This document shows, in pieces, positions 46,290 through 57,839 of a DNA stretch of 64,000 nt (its first letter is position 1; every line of letters begins with the position of its first letter). The notes beneath the pieces are model-generated. The model was not told the origin of the DNA, searched no databases, and saw only the letters and a program-made list of their open reading frames with translations. A program made the position numbers and the translations under genes. Source of the stretch: Lathyrus oleraceus (taxonomy: Eukaryota; Streptophyta; Magnoliopsida; Fabales; Fabaceae); assembly GCF_024323335.1 (NCBI RefSeq), contig NC_066584.1, forward strand, positions 241,951,994-242,015,993. The letters run 5' to 3'.

Positions 46290-47365
46290 TTGTAGTTTCT
46301 TTTTCCTTTCCATCTTGTATTTCATTTCCTTAAAACATTGAGGACAATGTTTAATTTAAGTATGGGGGGGAAACAATATTCTTCCTATTTCCATTTTTCA
46401 AGTATGTTACCTTCCCTTTCATTGTTATTTCCCTTTCTTATTATCTAAAAAAAAAAAAAAAAAAATTCATTTTAAGTTAAGTCCGAGTGTGAAAATTTCT
46501 ATTATCCATTCCCTCAATTTTCTTGAGCCATAACAAAATTTTTTTTAACACACCCAATAAGTATAAAGGTTGCTTACTTTATAAAACTTGAGTGAAATCA
46601 AAACAAAATCATTACCATAACAACGCTCTGAGAACCTCAATATGTTAGATCAGGATAAGTACCTATTATACCGATTCCTCGAACTTTTAGTTTTATAACA
46701 ACCCCGAGTAGTTTATACGAGAAGTCAGCACCGTCTTAATAGCAAACTACGTGGAGAGCCGATGAATATAAGTGAATGATCCCCAAAGTAACATAAAATA
46801 TATGAATATATCAGGAAATGCACTGATTAAATTAGGTGATCCTTACCAGATCATTTAATCTAAAAGTTGTAGATCATGCAAAAACACAATATGAAAAATC
46901 CATTATGAGTTGGTTCAGTAGGTATCTGGTACTGAACTTGGTAGGGCGGACTACGGTTCGATCCCCCGCAATTTGCAATGGACTGAATAATGAAGTTATC
47001 CGACTTATGTACCAGAACTTCTAGCTAAAAGCGGATCATAATCACTAACCGGTTACTCCACTATGTGCGCGAAAAGATAAAGGGCTTAATGTGATTTCGC
47101 TAGAATGAAAACGGGTAAAATAAGACTAAAGGAACCAGGATAGCTATCATAGGGTACTTGAACTAATTTGCATAAGGTAGGGTTATCTAAGTTGTAACGG
47201 TAGTTGTTGATGTCAAGATTAAACTCAAGTCCTCCTAAACGAAAATCCATTTGCAACCTAGTACGAATTGATGTGTGCTTTGAAATTTCATCTGGCTAAA
47301 ACTTTTAACAAGTTCTATACTGAATTTTGCTTGAGGACAAGCAAAGATTTAAGTATGGGGGAGTT
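46290..47365 (+). other. Athila 3' region with two purine-tract-like sites
   Basis: No ORF of note. GAGGACAATG ... TTTAAGTATGGGGGGG occurs at 46340-46370 and GAGGACAAGC ... TTTAAGTATGGGGGAG at 47333-47363, the latter immediately before the 3' LTR and so the working PPT. An A run lies at 46447-46466. Between them, at 46911-46965, sit strings that match pol III boxes A and B. Confidence 0.7.
47351..47365 (+). other. Polypurine tract of Athila
   Basis: AAGTATGGGGGAGTT abuts the 3' LTR start TGATAACACG. Confidence 0.85.
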
Positions 47366-49119
47366 TGATAACACGAAATTATATCACATTTTAAGACTTA
47401 ATTCAATTAGATTATATTATCATTCACTTTAGTTTATCTCATTTTATCAGATATTATGTAGTATTTCCTTGCTATTTATGTCAGGTATCCATTTTGAAGC
47501 AAAAGTGAAAAAGGGAAGAAAAGGAGGTGCAAAAAGGAGAGAAAAGGGACCAAATGCCAAAGCCCAGCCCAAAGCGCACAAGTCACCAACGCTGTGCCAG
47601 TGACGGACGTCACAGGGTGCGTGACGAGCGTCACGCAAAACAGCCTTGTGACGGACGTCACACATAGTGTGACGGGCGTCACACAATTCCACTACCTTTT
47701 TGGCGCAAGTAACGCCCTCAGAAAGACTGGAAGAAGAACGTTGAGAAGTTGGTCTCCTATATCCACGCCGTGCATGTAGCCACGTTGAAGAATGGGAGAA
47801 ACGGAAAGCAGTTGCCAACACTATTATAAATAGCCATCTCAAAAACCTAAAGGTCTCTCGGTTTTTTCCACGCTCATATTGCCGAAGCTCTGCCAAATTT
47901 TCTTTTCACGCTTTTGCTTATTTTTCTTTTCCAGCATTGTTTATTTTATTTATTTCTTTTGCAAGCTTTACATTCTTTTTCCCTTGCAAATTTACCTTTC
48001 CCATTTTAGCTTTTAGATATTTTTCGCATAATAGTTTCTACACCGGAAACTATTGTGCAACTTTATACCGGATTTAACCTTACGTTATATTCCAGTTTTA
48101 TTTCCTTGATTTAATTTACTGTTTAATTGAAGAATCCAAGAACAAATCCTACCGGCTTGTGGTGGAGTGTTCAAGACTATTGTATTACGCATTCAGGTTC
48201 TTTAATCATTATTTAATATTTTGTTTTATTATTTATCTATATTATCTGCCTGGAATGAGTCTGTTTATGCATGATATAAATTCTTATTTATTTAGCATGT
48301 CTGGCTAATTTGCCCAGGTATCGGTATGTAAAGTAAGCAGAATAAGGGATCAAGACTGAGTCGGTCTATCTAAACTTAAAATCAAAATCAATCTTTTTAC
48401 GGTCTCAACTTACAGGTTTAATAACAAGATTTTTTACAAAAGTAAAAGACATAAAGAAGTTAAAACCAATAGAGCGAGAGTTTGAGATTTTAACTGGACA
48501 GTGTAAGTTAGGCATTAATTCTAGATCAGGGCGAGAGCAAGTTTTAGAGTTAATTAAATTCTGACCTTTTCCAAAAAGTATTTTTAAAGATTGAATGTGA
48601 GGACGAGAGTTAAGCATTTGGATTTGATTATATAACCTAAGTCAACAGAGCGAGAGTTTGAGATAAGGGTGTTTAAAACGGTCAGTATTTTCTTAAAAGG
48701 AGTTTCTGCAACTTTATTGTTTTCAAAATATGATTTTTGACTTAATTATAAGTGACAGCTACATTAATATAAAATCATGGTTTATTCAACAGAGCGAGAG
48801 TTTGAGATAAAACCTTTAACCAATAAAGTTAACCGAAACGATTCATTTTAAAACCAAGAAACCGACAAAGACTTGATTCCCTAGTTTTGACGAACTACAT
48901 ACCGATATCCGTTTTATTAATATTTAATCTAGATCTTAGTTTAGCTCTTAGTTTTTCCCCAAACAATCAAACATTTTCACCTTAGATTTACGTAGTAACC
49001 TTAGATAACGGTATATCGATTCATAAGTCCCTGTGGGATCGATATCTTTTAAAACTACGCGATAGAACTGTGCACTTGCAGTTTGTATCCCATTCTCGAC
49101 TCACACAGTCGAGCGATCA
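47366..49119 (+). repeat. 3' LTR of Athila
   Basis: 1754 bp, same termini as the 5' LTR and followed by the CAAAC target duplication. Three substitutions and one extra A relative to the 5' copy. Carries the palindrome array at 47600-47682 and TATAAATAG at 47825. Confidence 0.97.
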
Positions 49120-49842
49120 CAAACCAAATTTTGATGAACATGAAAGTTGTTCATCTTGTCCTTAGTAACATTTTTGCTTTTGGGATCATCTCCATTTGAC
49201 CAACATATAAAAAGTTAGGTCTCAGTGCATGTCAAAATAATTAGATGAATTGACTGATCAACTTTCCAAGTCCACAACTCATATCTTGATGAATGGATGA
49301 TTGAGGACACTCCAATAAGTTCAAATATGAATGAAATGATGAATTAAAGAACTTACCTTGATTGTATTTGACCATGGGCTGAGGTTGCTTCATGAGTAAG
49401 GCACACTTGGTACACATATGAATTAGGGTTTCTTTGAGAAATAAACCTCAAACCCTTTGACTTGCTTTGATCAAAATGATGAATAGAGATAATAGGGAGG
49501 CATATTTGATGAATGAGAGCTTTGGGAACCATTGCCATGCTTGCTTTCATCTTCTCTTGGCCATATCTTTTCACAAAGGATCACCTAGAAGCTTTTGACC
49601 TTGTGACTGCTCAAGCTACAAACAAGAAATGTTAGTGACATATTTTTGGTGCTTTTGGTTAGTGTATAAAATGGGAAAAGCAATAATATTCAATTCAAGC
49701 ATGATTGGTGATCTCAAACCAAATCAACAAGAGATCCCACCCAAAGGCAAAGGGAACCAAGATGCCTATGATCCTTGAGGCTTTGCAAATGCAATGTTAT
49801 GATGCCATGAGGGATCTTAGGGAAAAAAATTGGGGTCTTACA
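49120..49842 (-). repeat. Ogre LTR A, proximal part
   Basis: On the minus strand it starts TGTAAGACCCCAATTTTT at 49842, as LTR B does at 55774, and both continue to GATCCCTCATGGCATCATA. It runs to the Athila insertion site and then continues at 35486. The flank at its start is AGAAG (minus strand), inside a chromovirus-like gag. The short frame at 49705-49911 on the plus strand is not regarded as a gene. Confidence 0.8.
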
Positions 49843-50230
49843 CTTCTCTTCATTGCATGGAGTTACATGGAAGAATTACTTCATGCCAGTGATCCAGTCA
49901 TGTGCCAATAGTGGATTGAGACTTCCTGCAAACTTAGGTGGATTCATCCGGTAGAAATTCCAAAAGTTTTGATTCCCGTCTCCTTGTTGGGTAGGCTAAG
50001 GTTGTGCATCACCTCGCACTTGCTGCATTATCTGTATACAAAATTCCTATTGTTGTTGTTGCATATGTAGTTGACTTTTCCATTTTGATGCATTATTTAA
50101 GCCCATTGGTTCCCATTATTTCCAAACTCTTATCTGGTTCTACATCCTGAGCACGAGTACCTCTAGGCCTTCCGCGTCCTTGTGGTTCCCAACCATGATC
50201 TTGCCTATCACACATATAGGCATTAAGTTG
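49843..50230 (-). pseudogene. Chromovirus-like gag N-terminal fragment
   Basis: On the minus strand, with stops and frame changes, one reads WEPQGRGRPRGTRAQDVEPD, then near the end MNPPKFAGSLNPLLAHDWIT followed by FFHVTPCNEE. The basic Gly/Arg-rich start and the NPPKFxGxxxPxxAxDWI block are those of Ty3/gypsy gag proteins of the chromovirus group. It is cut at 49843 by Ogre LTR A, whose other side has been lost, so the rest of this gag is not in the window. Lineage assignment is tentative. Confidence 0.5.
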
Positions 50231-50592
50231 ATTATGCATAATAATATATATTATGACAATAAGTATCATGAATAATATTCATCTAGACTCATACTACTCG
50301 ACATATTATATCTGGTTTTGAGTACAAAAGAAGTGTCTAAAGGACATCTAATACAAGTATGGGATTATGTCCATGATGTAATACATACATAAAATAGACG
50401 TCAATACAAAATACTAAATAGAAAAAAACAGCGAATGCACTAAATAAAAAGGATAATGAGGTATTCAAATTCTTCACGCCACCTTTCAATTTCATTTGCC
50501 TTGCACCGCGTAAAAGCAAAGTATGCAATCTATGATTGTAGCGGTGTATTCGTCACTTTATGATTTATTGACTAAATCAAAAGCAAAGCATA
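50231..50592. other. Sequence between the PBS-like site and the gag fragment, unassigned
   Basis: AT-rich with no gene. It could be the leader of an Ogre internal region following LTR B, or of the chromovirus whose gag lies beside it. Nothing in it decides between the two. Confidence 0.4.
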
Positions 50593-50609
50593 CAAAGATA
50601 GAGTCGCCA
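50593..50609 (-). other. PBS-like site beside Ogre LTR B
   Basis: On the minus strand TGGCGACTCTATCTTTG follows GAAGTGCGG, the position and core expected for the tRNA-Arg PBS after an Ogre LTR. It is unexpected next to an LTR that also has a PPT on its other side. Confidence 0.5.
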
Positions 50610-51544
50610 CCGCACTTCTATTTATCCAAAGGAATGGCTAGAAAGCGAACAAAAGCCTAAGAAGTTTTACGCAAAGAAAACTAATAAAAGGTCAGAGATC
50701 TGGGTAAGGGGGTAATTATGTTGTGGGAAGGTGTTAGGCACCCACAACATCCTAGGTACTCCTAGGGAACCTCTTTTCACAACTTGTTGTAAAATTATTT
50801 ATTTATGAAATATTTTTGTGCAAACACTGATTGAAGGGATGAGAGAAGAATGTACAAGTTTATTTATTTTTGTGTTTGAATGGATGAACTCATTGCCTAC
50901 ATACCTTTTCATGAAAGATAAGGATCAAAACGCCGTAGTTCGGCTAAAAGATTTCCAAAAGATGAGTGGATTAATTTTAAACAAAAGCCTTAAGGTCTTT
51001 CATTATCAACGGGAGAAAACTCAACCTGAACCAACAATCCACCATGTGAGAACAACTTCGACATGCTAGTGAGGGGTTAACCCAATAATAAGCATGGAAG
51101 TCTTACAATTCAATCACTAAGGATGCAGTGAGATTTACATCAACCACTATGATAATTCAGATCTATGGCTAATGCATGAAAACTTGATTAGGAAGTGGAC
51201 AAGGCCACAAAAGCAATTGAGTGAGTAGAATTAACCAATTAGAAGCATTCACAAAGATAGTCAAAGTTGACATTAAAGTTCAATTCAGAAGAAGTATTGT
51301 GAAAATGAAGTTTGAAAATCAAAGGCATAAGGCCTAGGTTTCTTGTTTTAAAAACAAGTGAAAATGTTTGCACAAAAGTTTTCTGGTTTTGATTAAAGAT
51401 GAAAAGCATGGATCAAGGTTAAGCACAAAAGAGGGTGAAGGTTAAGGGACAAAGCCACAGGCAGGATTGCTTTCTCAAAATCATAGAAATGATTCAAGTA
51501 AGTTCCTTTGGAATGAGCACAGGGCAATAAGCAAATAAGCAAGC

Positions 51545-52090
51545 TCAAAGGAGCAACAAAACTGGAAATGGATTGCCAATAAATGGTCTTACGTACAACT
51601 CCGAAAACAAATGGGAAACGGAGTGCCAATAAATGGTCTTACGTCCAACTCCACAAAGCAACATGGGAAACAGATAGCCAATCAATGGTCTTACATCTAA
51701 CTCCACAGAAGAAAACAAATGGGAAACAGATAGCCAATCAATGGTCTTACATCTAACTCCACAAAAGAAATAAAATAAGAAATGGAGTGCCAATCAAGGG
51801 TCTTATATCCAGCTCCACAAAAGGAACAGGAAACAGATAGCCAATCAATGGTCTTACACCTGACTCCTCAAAACAAAACAATATAGGCAATGGAGTGCCA
51901 ATAAATGGTCTTATATCCAGCTCCACAAAAGGAATAGGAAACAGATAGCCAATCAATGGTCTTACATCTGACTCCTCAAAACAAAACAATATAGGAAATG
52001 GAGTGCCAATCAATGGTCTTATATCCAGCTCCCCAAAAGGAACAGGAAACAGATAGCCAATCAATGGTCTTACATCTGACTCCTCAAACA
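51545..52090 (-). repeat. Tandem array in Ogre LTR B, 51/57-bp units forming 108-bp dimers
   Basis: GCCAAT(C/A)AATGGTCTTA recurs ten times, at about 51583, 51633, 51685, 51741, 51796, 51848, 51905, 51956, 52013 and 52064. Steps on the right are alternately 51 and 57. Alternate units carry GGAGTGCC and CAGATAGCC, so the working unit is a 108-bp dimer. Because 108 is a multiple of three, one frame stays open and gives a repetitive pseudo-protein (RPLIGYLFP), which should not be read as a gene. Confidence 0.85.
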
Positions 52091-54630
52091 AAAGAAATAA
52101 CAAATGCAAAAGCAAAATGCAAACAATATGCAAAAACAACATGAAGGATGCACAAGTAAGCAAACAATCAAACACATCAATCAATTATCACACGCTATAC
52201 ACAACCAAGAGGCTCATACAAGGCTAGGCTTTAGTCAAGGGGTCATATCAACCTTGACAAACAAGCCAATACTGTTTATGGGTGTTGAGACTCTTAACCA
52301 CTGACATTGACCGTCAGGGTGAGCAGATGAAATGGGAAATGAGGATTAGACCTCATAGCTCTTAACCCAGGCATGGGTGAGCTTGAATCAAAGAAGGTGT
52401 GAGAGTCCAGAATGAGGAACTCTATTCCATAATGACTGACTCTATATACAAGATTTTGGGTGTTTATTCAAATGTATCAGCACGTAGTGCGAGCAAGATG
52501 AAAGACTCAACTGAATAGAAGGGGATGGATTGCACATCCCTTCTATCTGCCAATCGCCTCTTCACTTAGGAGGACTTGAAGTACATGGTACAAATATAAA
52601 CAATCACAGACATTGCCTCTTAAGGAGGACTTCAGCTAGATGCCTGCCAAACAGAAACGACAGGGCTTCCAGACTACATGGAGTTAGAGAGATTACCTAA
52701 GTGGTAAACCAACCACAAGCAAAGCAAAGCAACTCAAGTAATGAGTTAAAGCTACTAAAGTACCTGTAAGAAAATCAAACAAGTTAATATTCACATTCAG
52801 ACAAACAATCAACAGACAAACACCAGTGGTTTCCAATATACACAACATGCAAGTCATAAAAGGCACTCATTCAAGTGAGTCCACCACCAAAAGACCTACA
52901 ACACAATCAACATTAGTTAAACAAAGCAAATTGTATCTCAAGCAAGGAGATCACATCATCCATTAGAACTTATTGCTTGAACCTGAAAGGCAAAGCTCAA
53001 ATTGTGAGTACAAACCCCTAGGGCAAAGCCTAGGGTCAAAGGCAAAGCAAAAAGTCAAAACAACAACCAATATTCAACATAAAACTCATTTAAACAAGTG
53101 AGAATATGTCCTAAAAAAGGAACAAGTCAAAAGCATCAAGCAAAGTCATCATATGAGCAAGATATGGCAAAGACAATTTCAAAGCACACAATTGGTCATC
53201 AAGAATGAAAATTCCATATTAAAACATAAATGAATCAAACAATCCTGGAAACTTTTATGTGCACACAACATGTCAAACACAATCACCATACCAAAAATTA
53301 GAATCAACAGAGCTCATTTGACCTAGAAATGAAAATGCACAAATATGACATCAAATTGTGTGACACACATTGTCACACCATACAATCATGTGTCTAAAAC
53401 AGAATTGAAAAATGAGAAAAATGCACAACCAAGCCTAAAAAATCATGTAACATGTGGGAATCAGTACACTAAATTTTAAATCAATTGGCCAATGCATGAG
53501 CATTTCACAATAGAATGAATGAAGCATGTCACATTTGCATACATGTCCAAAGAAGCAATCACATTTAAAATTCCAGAAATGATAAAAATCAGAAAATTAC
53601 ATCATAAAATAATAGACATCCATATGATCAAGTAGTAACAAATTTGGAATTAATTGGATTAATTTTCAATTTGTTATGCTTTTCTGAAGTTGGAAGAAAA
53701 TAATGAAATAAAATGGAACATGTACATGAAAATATGGAGGGAAATGGAAAAGGTTGATTAATTTGAAAAAATGTTGCCAGCCAGAATCGAAGCATGTATG
53801 CGCGCTACCAATCAAAACGACTGCGTTTTGGATAAGTGAAAATGACAATTGAAAAATTAGAAAGCCAAGGCGCGGATTCGAACACACAACAGGAACATGA
53901 ATGGCGCTTCCACAGTAACATCTCAAGGACTGAACCAGAAAACCCTAGGTGGCGGCGCTCACGGTGGTTTCCACCGTCTTCTTCATGAAGACGGTGGCGC
54001 TACAGTGCCATGCTCAATTTTTTTTCCAGATTTCATAAACAAGTACACTAATCGAAAGCTTATCACATGTAGGTTCCAAATCTATCATCAATTACTCCTA
54101 ACAATCCATGAATAATGAGAATTGAAGGAAAACATTTTCACATCCAAAACTTTAACTCAGCATAACTCGGCCAATTCTCAACCATTTTTCATGAATTTTA
54201 TATCAGCAGGATCAGCAAGAGAAGATCTACAACATTACATGCATAAGAGGAAGAATTAAGAGACTCAAAAACCTAACCTCTTGAAGAGCAGTCACTGAAA
54301 ATTGCAGAATCCAGGCCTTGCAAGTATCCAAATCCAGTCCTGATATGATGTTATGAAGTTTGATGTATGAATTGAAGCTTGGAGATGCTTGGATCTAGCT
54401 CAAAAGTCAGTTTCCATCTTTATGTTCTTGAGCTTCATGTGCTTGATTTCTACTCGAATTCTTCAAATCAAAGCTTGATCTATACTCAATGATAATCAGA
54501 GAACAAGAATATGCAATCAAATTCAGGTGTTATGTGGAAGAATTTCAAATTTCAATGGAGAGAAAAATTTGGAGGGAAAAATGTTTGAGATCTAGAATGT
54601 GCAAAAACTCCAGAATTCTGTTATGCTTTG

Positions 54631-54640
54631 GTTTATATAT
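54631..54640 (-). promoter_or_regulatory. TATA box of Ogre LTR B
   Basis: ATATATAAAC on the minus strand inside the LTR; the best TATA-like string there. Confidence 0.45.
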
Positions 54641-55774
54641 GGTCTCTTAATCACATTGCTAATCCACATTTACATTGGTTAATTGAGATTAAGCAAAATA
54701 AGGTGCGTGACCAAAAATTGAAATTGTGAGGTGCCATGCAAATCTACTCGTCAACAGTAGCATGTGCATGATCAAATTCACTTAAAATCCTTCAATGAAC
54801 ACAATGGCAATGGTATTTAGCTCATGTGATGCATCAATTTTGAATTTGCAAATTTCCCTCCAAAATACTTATGCATGGCCAAATGATCATATGATAAAAT
54901 TTCATGCAATGTAATGATGGATTTGGAAATTAGAGGTCATGAGAAGCAATATGCAAAAAGAGGCACTCAATTTGGAGCTTTAGATCAAAAGTTATGGCTT
55001 GTTGAAGTTCCATGCACACTTGGCAATGATTGGATCATATCTCCTTAACCATTCATCAGATGCTCATGATCTTGGACTTTTTGGAAATGGGAGAGAAAGA
55101 TCTTCAACTTTCATGTTGGACAAAAATTCATTTGAAGCTTCTTTGATGATGGAAAGTCAAGTTGAATTTGGTCCAAAAACTTTCCATTTTTGGAAACTTG
55201 AAATTACAGGTCACTTTCCATTTTGGGAAACTTTTGCTTTGACTTCAAATTCTTCAATGTAGATGTTTGACATGATGAATAAGTCTTGTTTGAACATGAA
55301 TGGGATGAAGAAATTCAACTCTCACACTCAAAACCTTCAGTTGACTTTCAGTTGACTAGCATTGGTCCTTAGATGACCTGAAAATATTCTGATGAACTTG
55401 GGCCTCAACCACTTGGGGAATTTGCTCCAACATGATCCTCTAGCTCAAATAAGTTCAATATAATGACATGTGGTCCTCATACCAAGAAAATACCATCTGC
55501 TCTTGTTCAGAGGAAAACCTTGAATTGCCTGGCTTGATGACTGCTTAGACTGCAAAACAAATGTTAGATGACATATTTTTGATGCTTTTGGTTAGTGATT
55601 AAAAGAAAAGCAATGATATACAAATGCAAGCAATGCTTGGTGATCAAGAACCACTCACAGGAAAGATATCCCACCCACAGGGAAGGAAGCAAGGTGTTCA
55701 AAGATCCTTCAGGCCATGCAATGCAATGATATGATGCCATGAGGGATCTTAGGGTCAAAAATTGGGGTCTTACA

Positions 55775-55787
55775 GATGCCCCTATTT
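55775..55787 (-). other. Polypurine tract of Ogre element E
   Basis: AAATAGGGGCATC on the minus strand immediately before the LTR start TGTAAGACC. Compare AAATAGGGATAAC of element C. Confidence 0.8.
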
Positions 55788-56631
55788 AAGGTCATTCTAG
55801 CCGGAGAAGTGAAGGTTAAAATCTTCATCTCGACGCGGTAGAATGGGCTTAAATAATAACAAAGAGACAAATTTTGGTCCCTAAGAGGCCTCATGATGCA
55901 AATGTATGAATGCAAAACAAAACTCTGTGGGAATATGAGTCCACAAAGAAGAAAAGAAAAAAAATCAGGAGAAAAGACAAATCCACAGGAACGATGCACT
56001 TCCTAGTGGAACAGAGACTCTGACGGGACTCTTATGGGGATAAGAAAAAGAAAAGAATGCCTGAGCAGGACACAACTTGAAACTGGAGACTTTACTGGGA
56101 AGTAAAAGACTGACACTGGGGAAAAAAGTTCCAAAGGGAACAAATCCATTGGAAAGACTCAAGCTGACTCAAAGATGCGTGTATTGGGGAAAACGCCAAC
56201 ACAACAAAACTATCCACAAAGGATACTTCAGATCAAAATCCGGACTCAGGCTGGGGAAAGATTCACACAGAACCTCCCTGCTGGGGAAACTTGCATATAT
56301 TGGGGAAAACGCCAATACAGCAAAAGGGTGAATCATAACAGAAACTCCACTGGGGAATGTCTAACAAAGACTCTCCAGAGGAAGCAAAAGGATGAGGTGT
56401 TACCGGTTACTGGGTAACAAGCTCAAAGAGACAGGTGATCTAAACACCAGTTACTGGGTGAAAGAACAACACGCTCAGGAAGAATGAATATCTAAGACCG
56501 GTATAAGGGTGAGAGATATCAATCAACCAACAACATCTGAGGAAGACCTGAAAAAGGTATATCAACTCAGGAAAATCTGACTCTGTAGGGGACCAAGGTC
56601 ATAATAGGGAGCAGAAAGGAAGGAACACCAG

Positions 56632-57440
56632 GGATACCGGTTACTGGGTATATAATAGGTGACCAACCAAAGCGTGAATTGGGGTTTACTTCCAAAACAC
56701 TCATCATCCGAAAGGAGGGCTTGAAAAAAGCAAATCGACTTACAGGATGGACATTCGACTCCGCAACGGGAAAACGAATCTTACTCAAATGGGGAAGGAC
56801 AGAAGGCTTCAACCAAAGAGTGCATGAGATATATTATCCATTACCGTCAGAACGTGGATAGTATACTCGCATGGAAGGAACACCAGGGATACCGATTACT
56901 GGGTATATAATAGGTGGCCGACCGAAACGTGAATTAGTTTTTACTGCCAAAACACTCATCATCCTGAAGAGAGCAAAAAGCAAACTTGTTAAAGGATGGA
57001 CATTCGATTCCACAAGGAATACGAATCTTACTCCGCTGGAGAAACAATCAAAAGATTTTGACCAAGGAGTGCATGAGATATATATCATCTATTACCGTCA
57101 GAACGTAGATAATATACTCGCATGGCAGGAACACCAGGGATACCGGTTACTGGGTATATAATAGGTGACCTACCGAAAAGAGAAACAATCGTTACCAACA
57201 ACAATAGGGTAGACGAAAGATGACTCGCTGGGGATAAATTGGAAGCATACGGCAATTATCCAGGAGACATATCACCGGTTACTGGGAGATACGCTAAAAA
57301 AAAAGGGGTAGAAATGAATATTCGATTCCGCAAAGGGACACGAATCTTACTCAACTGGGGAAACACAACAGGCTTCGACTGAAGAGTGCATGAGATATAT
57401 TATCTATTACCGTCAGAACGTAGATAATACACTCGCATGG
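56632..57440 (-). repeat. Tandem repeat of about 246 bp in the Ogre 3' UTR
   Basis: Units start at AGGAACACCAGGGATACCG (plus strand) near 56632, 56877 and 57127. Each carries GTTACTGGGTATATAATAGG, a GGATGGACATTCGA-type block and CATGAGATATAT with TTACCGTCAGAACGT. The first two are full, the third has lost its middle, and the last blocks recur again up to 57440. Confidence 0.8.
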
Positions 57441-57839
57441 AAGATTATCCACAACCGGTTACTGGGTTAATAAAGGATAAATCATCCGAAAAGAAAGGCA
57501 TCGGGATACCAAAACTAGGTATATAATGATGACCGATCAAAAGGAGAAACAAACATTACCAACAAAAGGGTAGATGAAAGAGAACTCACTGAGGATGCAT
57601 TGATAAAAAATCAATGATCCGGGAAACATATCACTGGCAAACGGTGAAAGGACCCACTGAGGATAAAATTGCTAGCATACGGCAATTATCCACAAGAAGG
57701 AGAAAAGACCTGCTGGGAATACAATTGCTTACTCAGAGCAATTACCCAGAAGAGGATGAGGAAAGATCAACATCGAATACTGGATATTGATAACCACCAA
57801 GAGTAACCGTCATCAACCAGGATGAGCCACAAAAGGTTA

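Larger units (their letters stand above)
35487..49119 (+). mobile_element. Athila (Ty3/gypsy) retrotransposon, near complete and young
   Basis: 13.6 kb bounded by nearly identical 1.75-kb LTRs and by CAAAC target duplications (35482-35486 and 49120-49124). Removing the element rejoins CCAAGCTTCAAAC to CAAATTTTGATG in Ogre LTR A. Order: LTR, PBS (TGGCGCCGTTGCCGGGGA), gag-pro-RT-RH, frameshift, rest of RH and integrase, two ATHILA ORF-1 family genes, two purine-tract-like sites, LTR. The LTRs differ by three substitutions and one single-base indel over about 1750 bp, so insertion was recent. The only obvious coding defect is the pol frameshift near 40637. Confidence 0.95.
50611..55774 (-). repeat. 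Ogre LTR B (3' LTR of element E)
   Basis: About 5.16 kb. It starts TGTAAGACCCCAATTTTTGA at 55774 directly after the PPT and ends near 50611 before a PBS-like site, preceded by ACCTTCCCACAACATAATTA and CCCCCTTACCCAGATCTCTG, a typical Ogre LTR end region. It has a TATATAAAC box at 54631-54640 and a 51/57-bp tandem array at 51545-52090. It carries no gene; the open frames in it are shadows of repeats or chance. Confidence 0.8.

Noticed and set aside
46895..46985. A tRNA gene
   Set aside because: Box A and box B strings are present, but the T stem and acceptor stem do not pair.
51753..52184. Open frame with repeated RPLIGYLFP, looking like a repetitive membrane protein
   Set aside because: It is a translation of the 108-bp LTR array. 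The frame stays open because the unit is a multiple of three.
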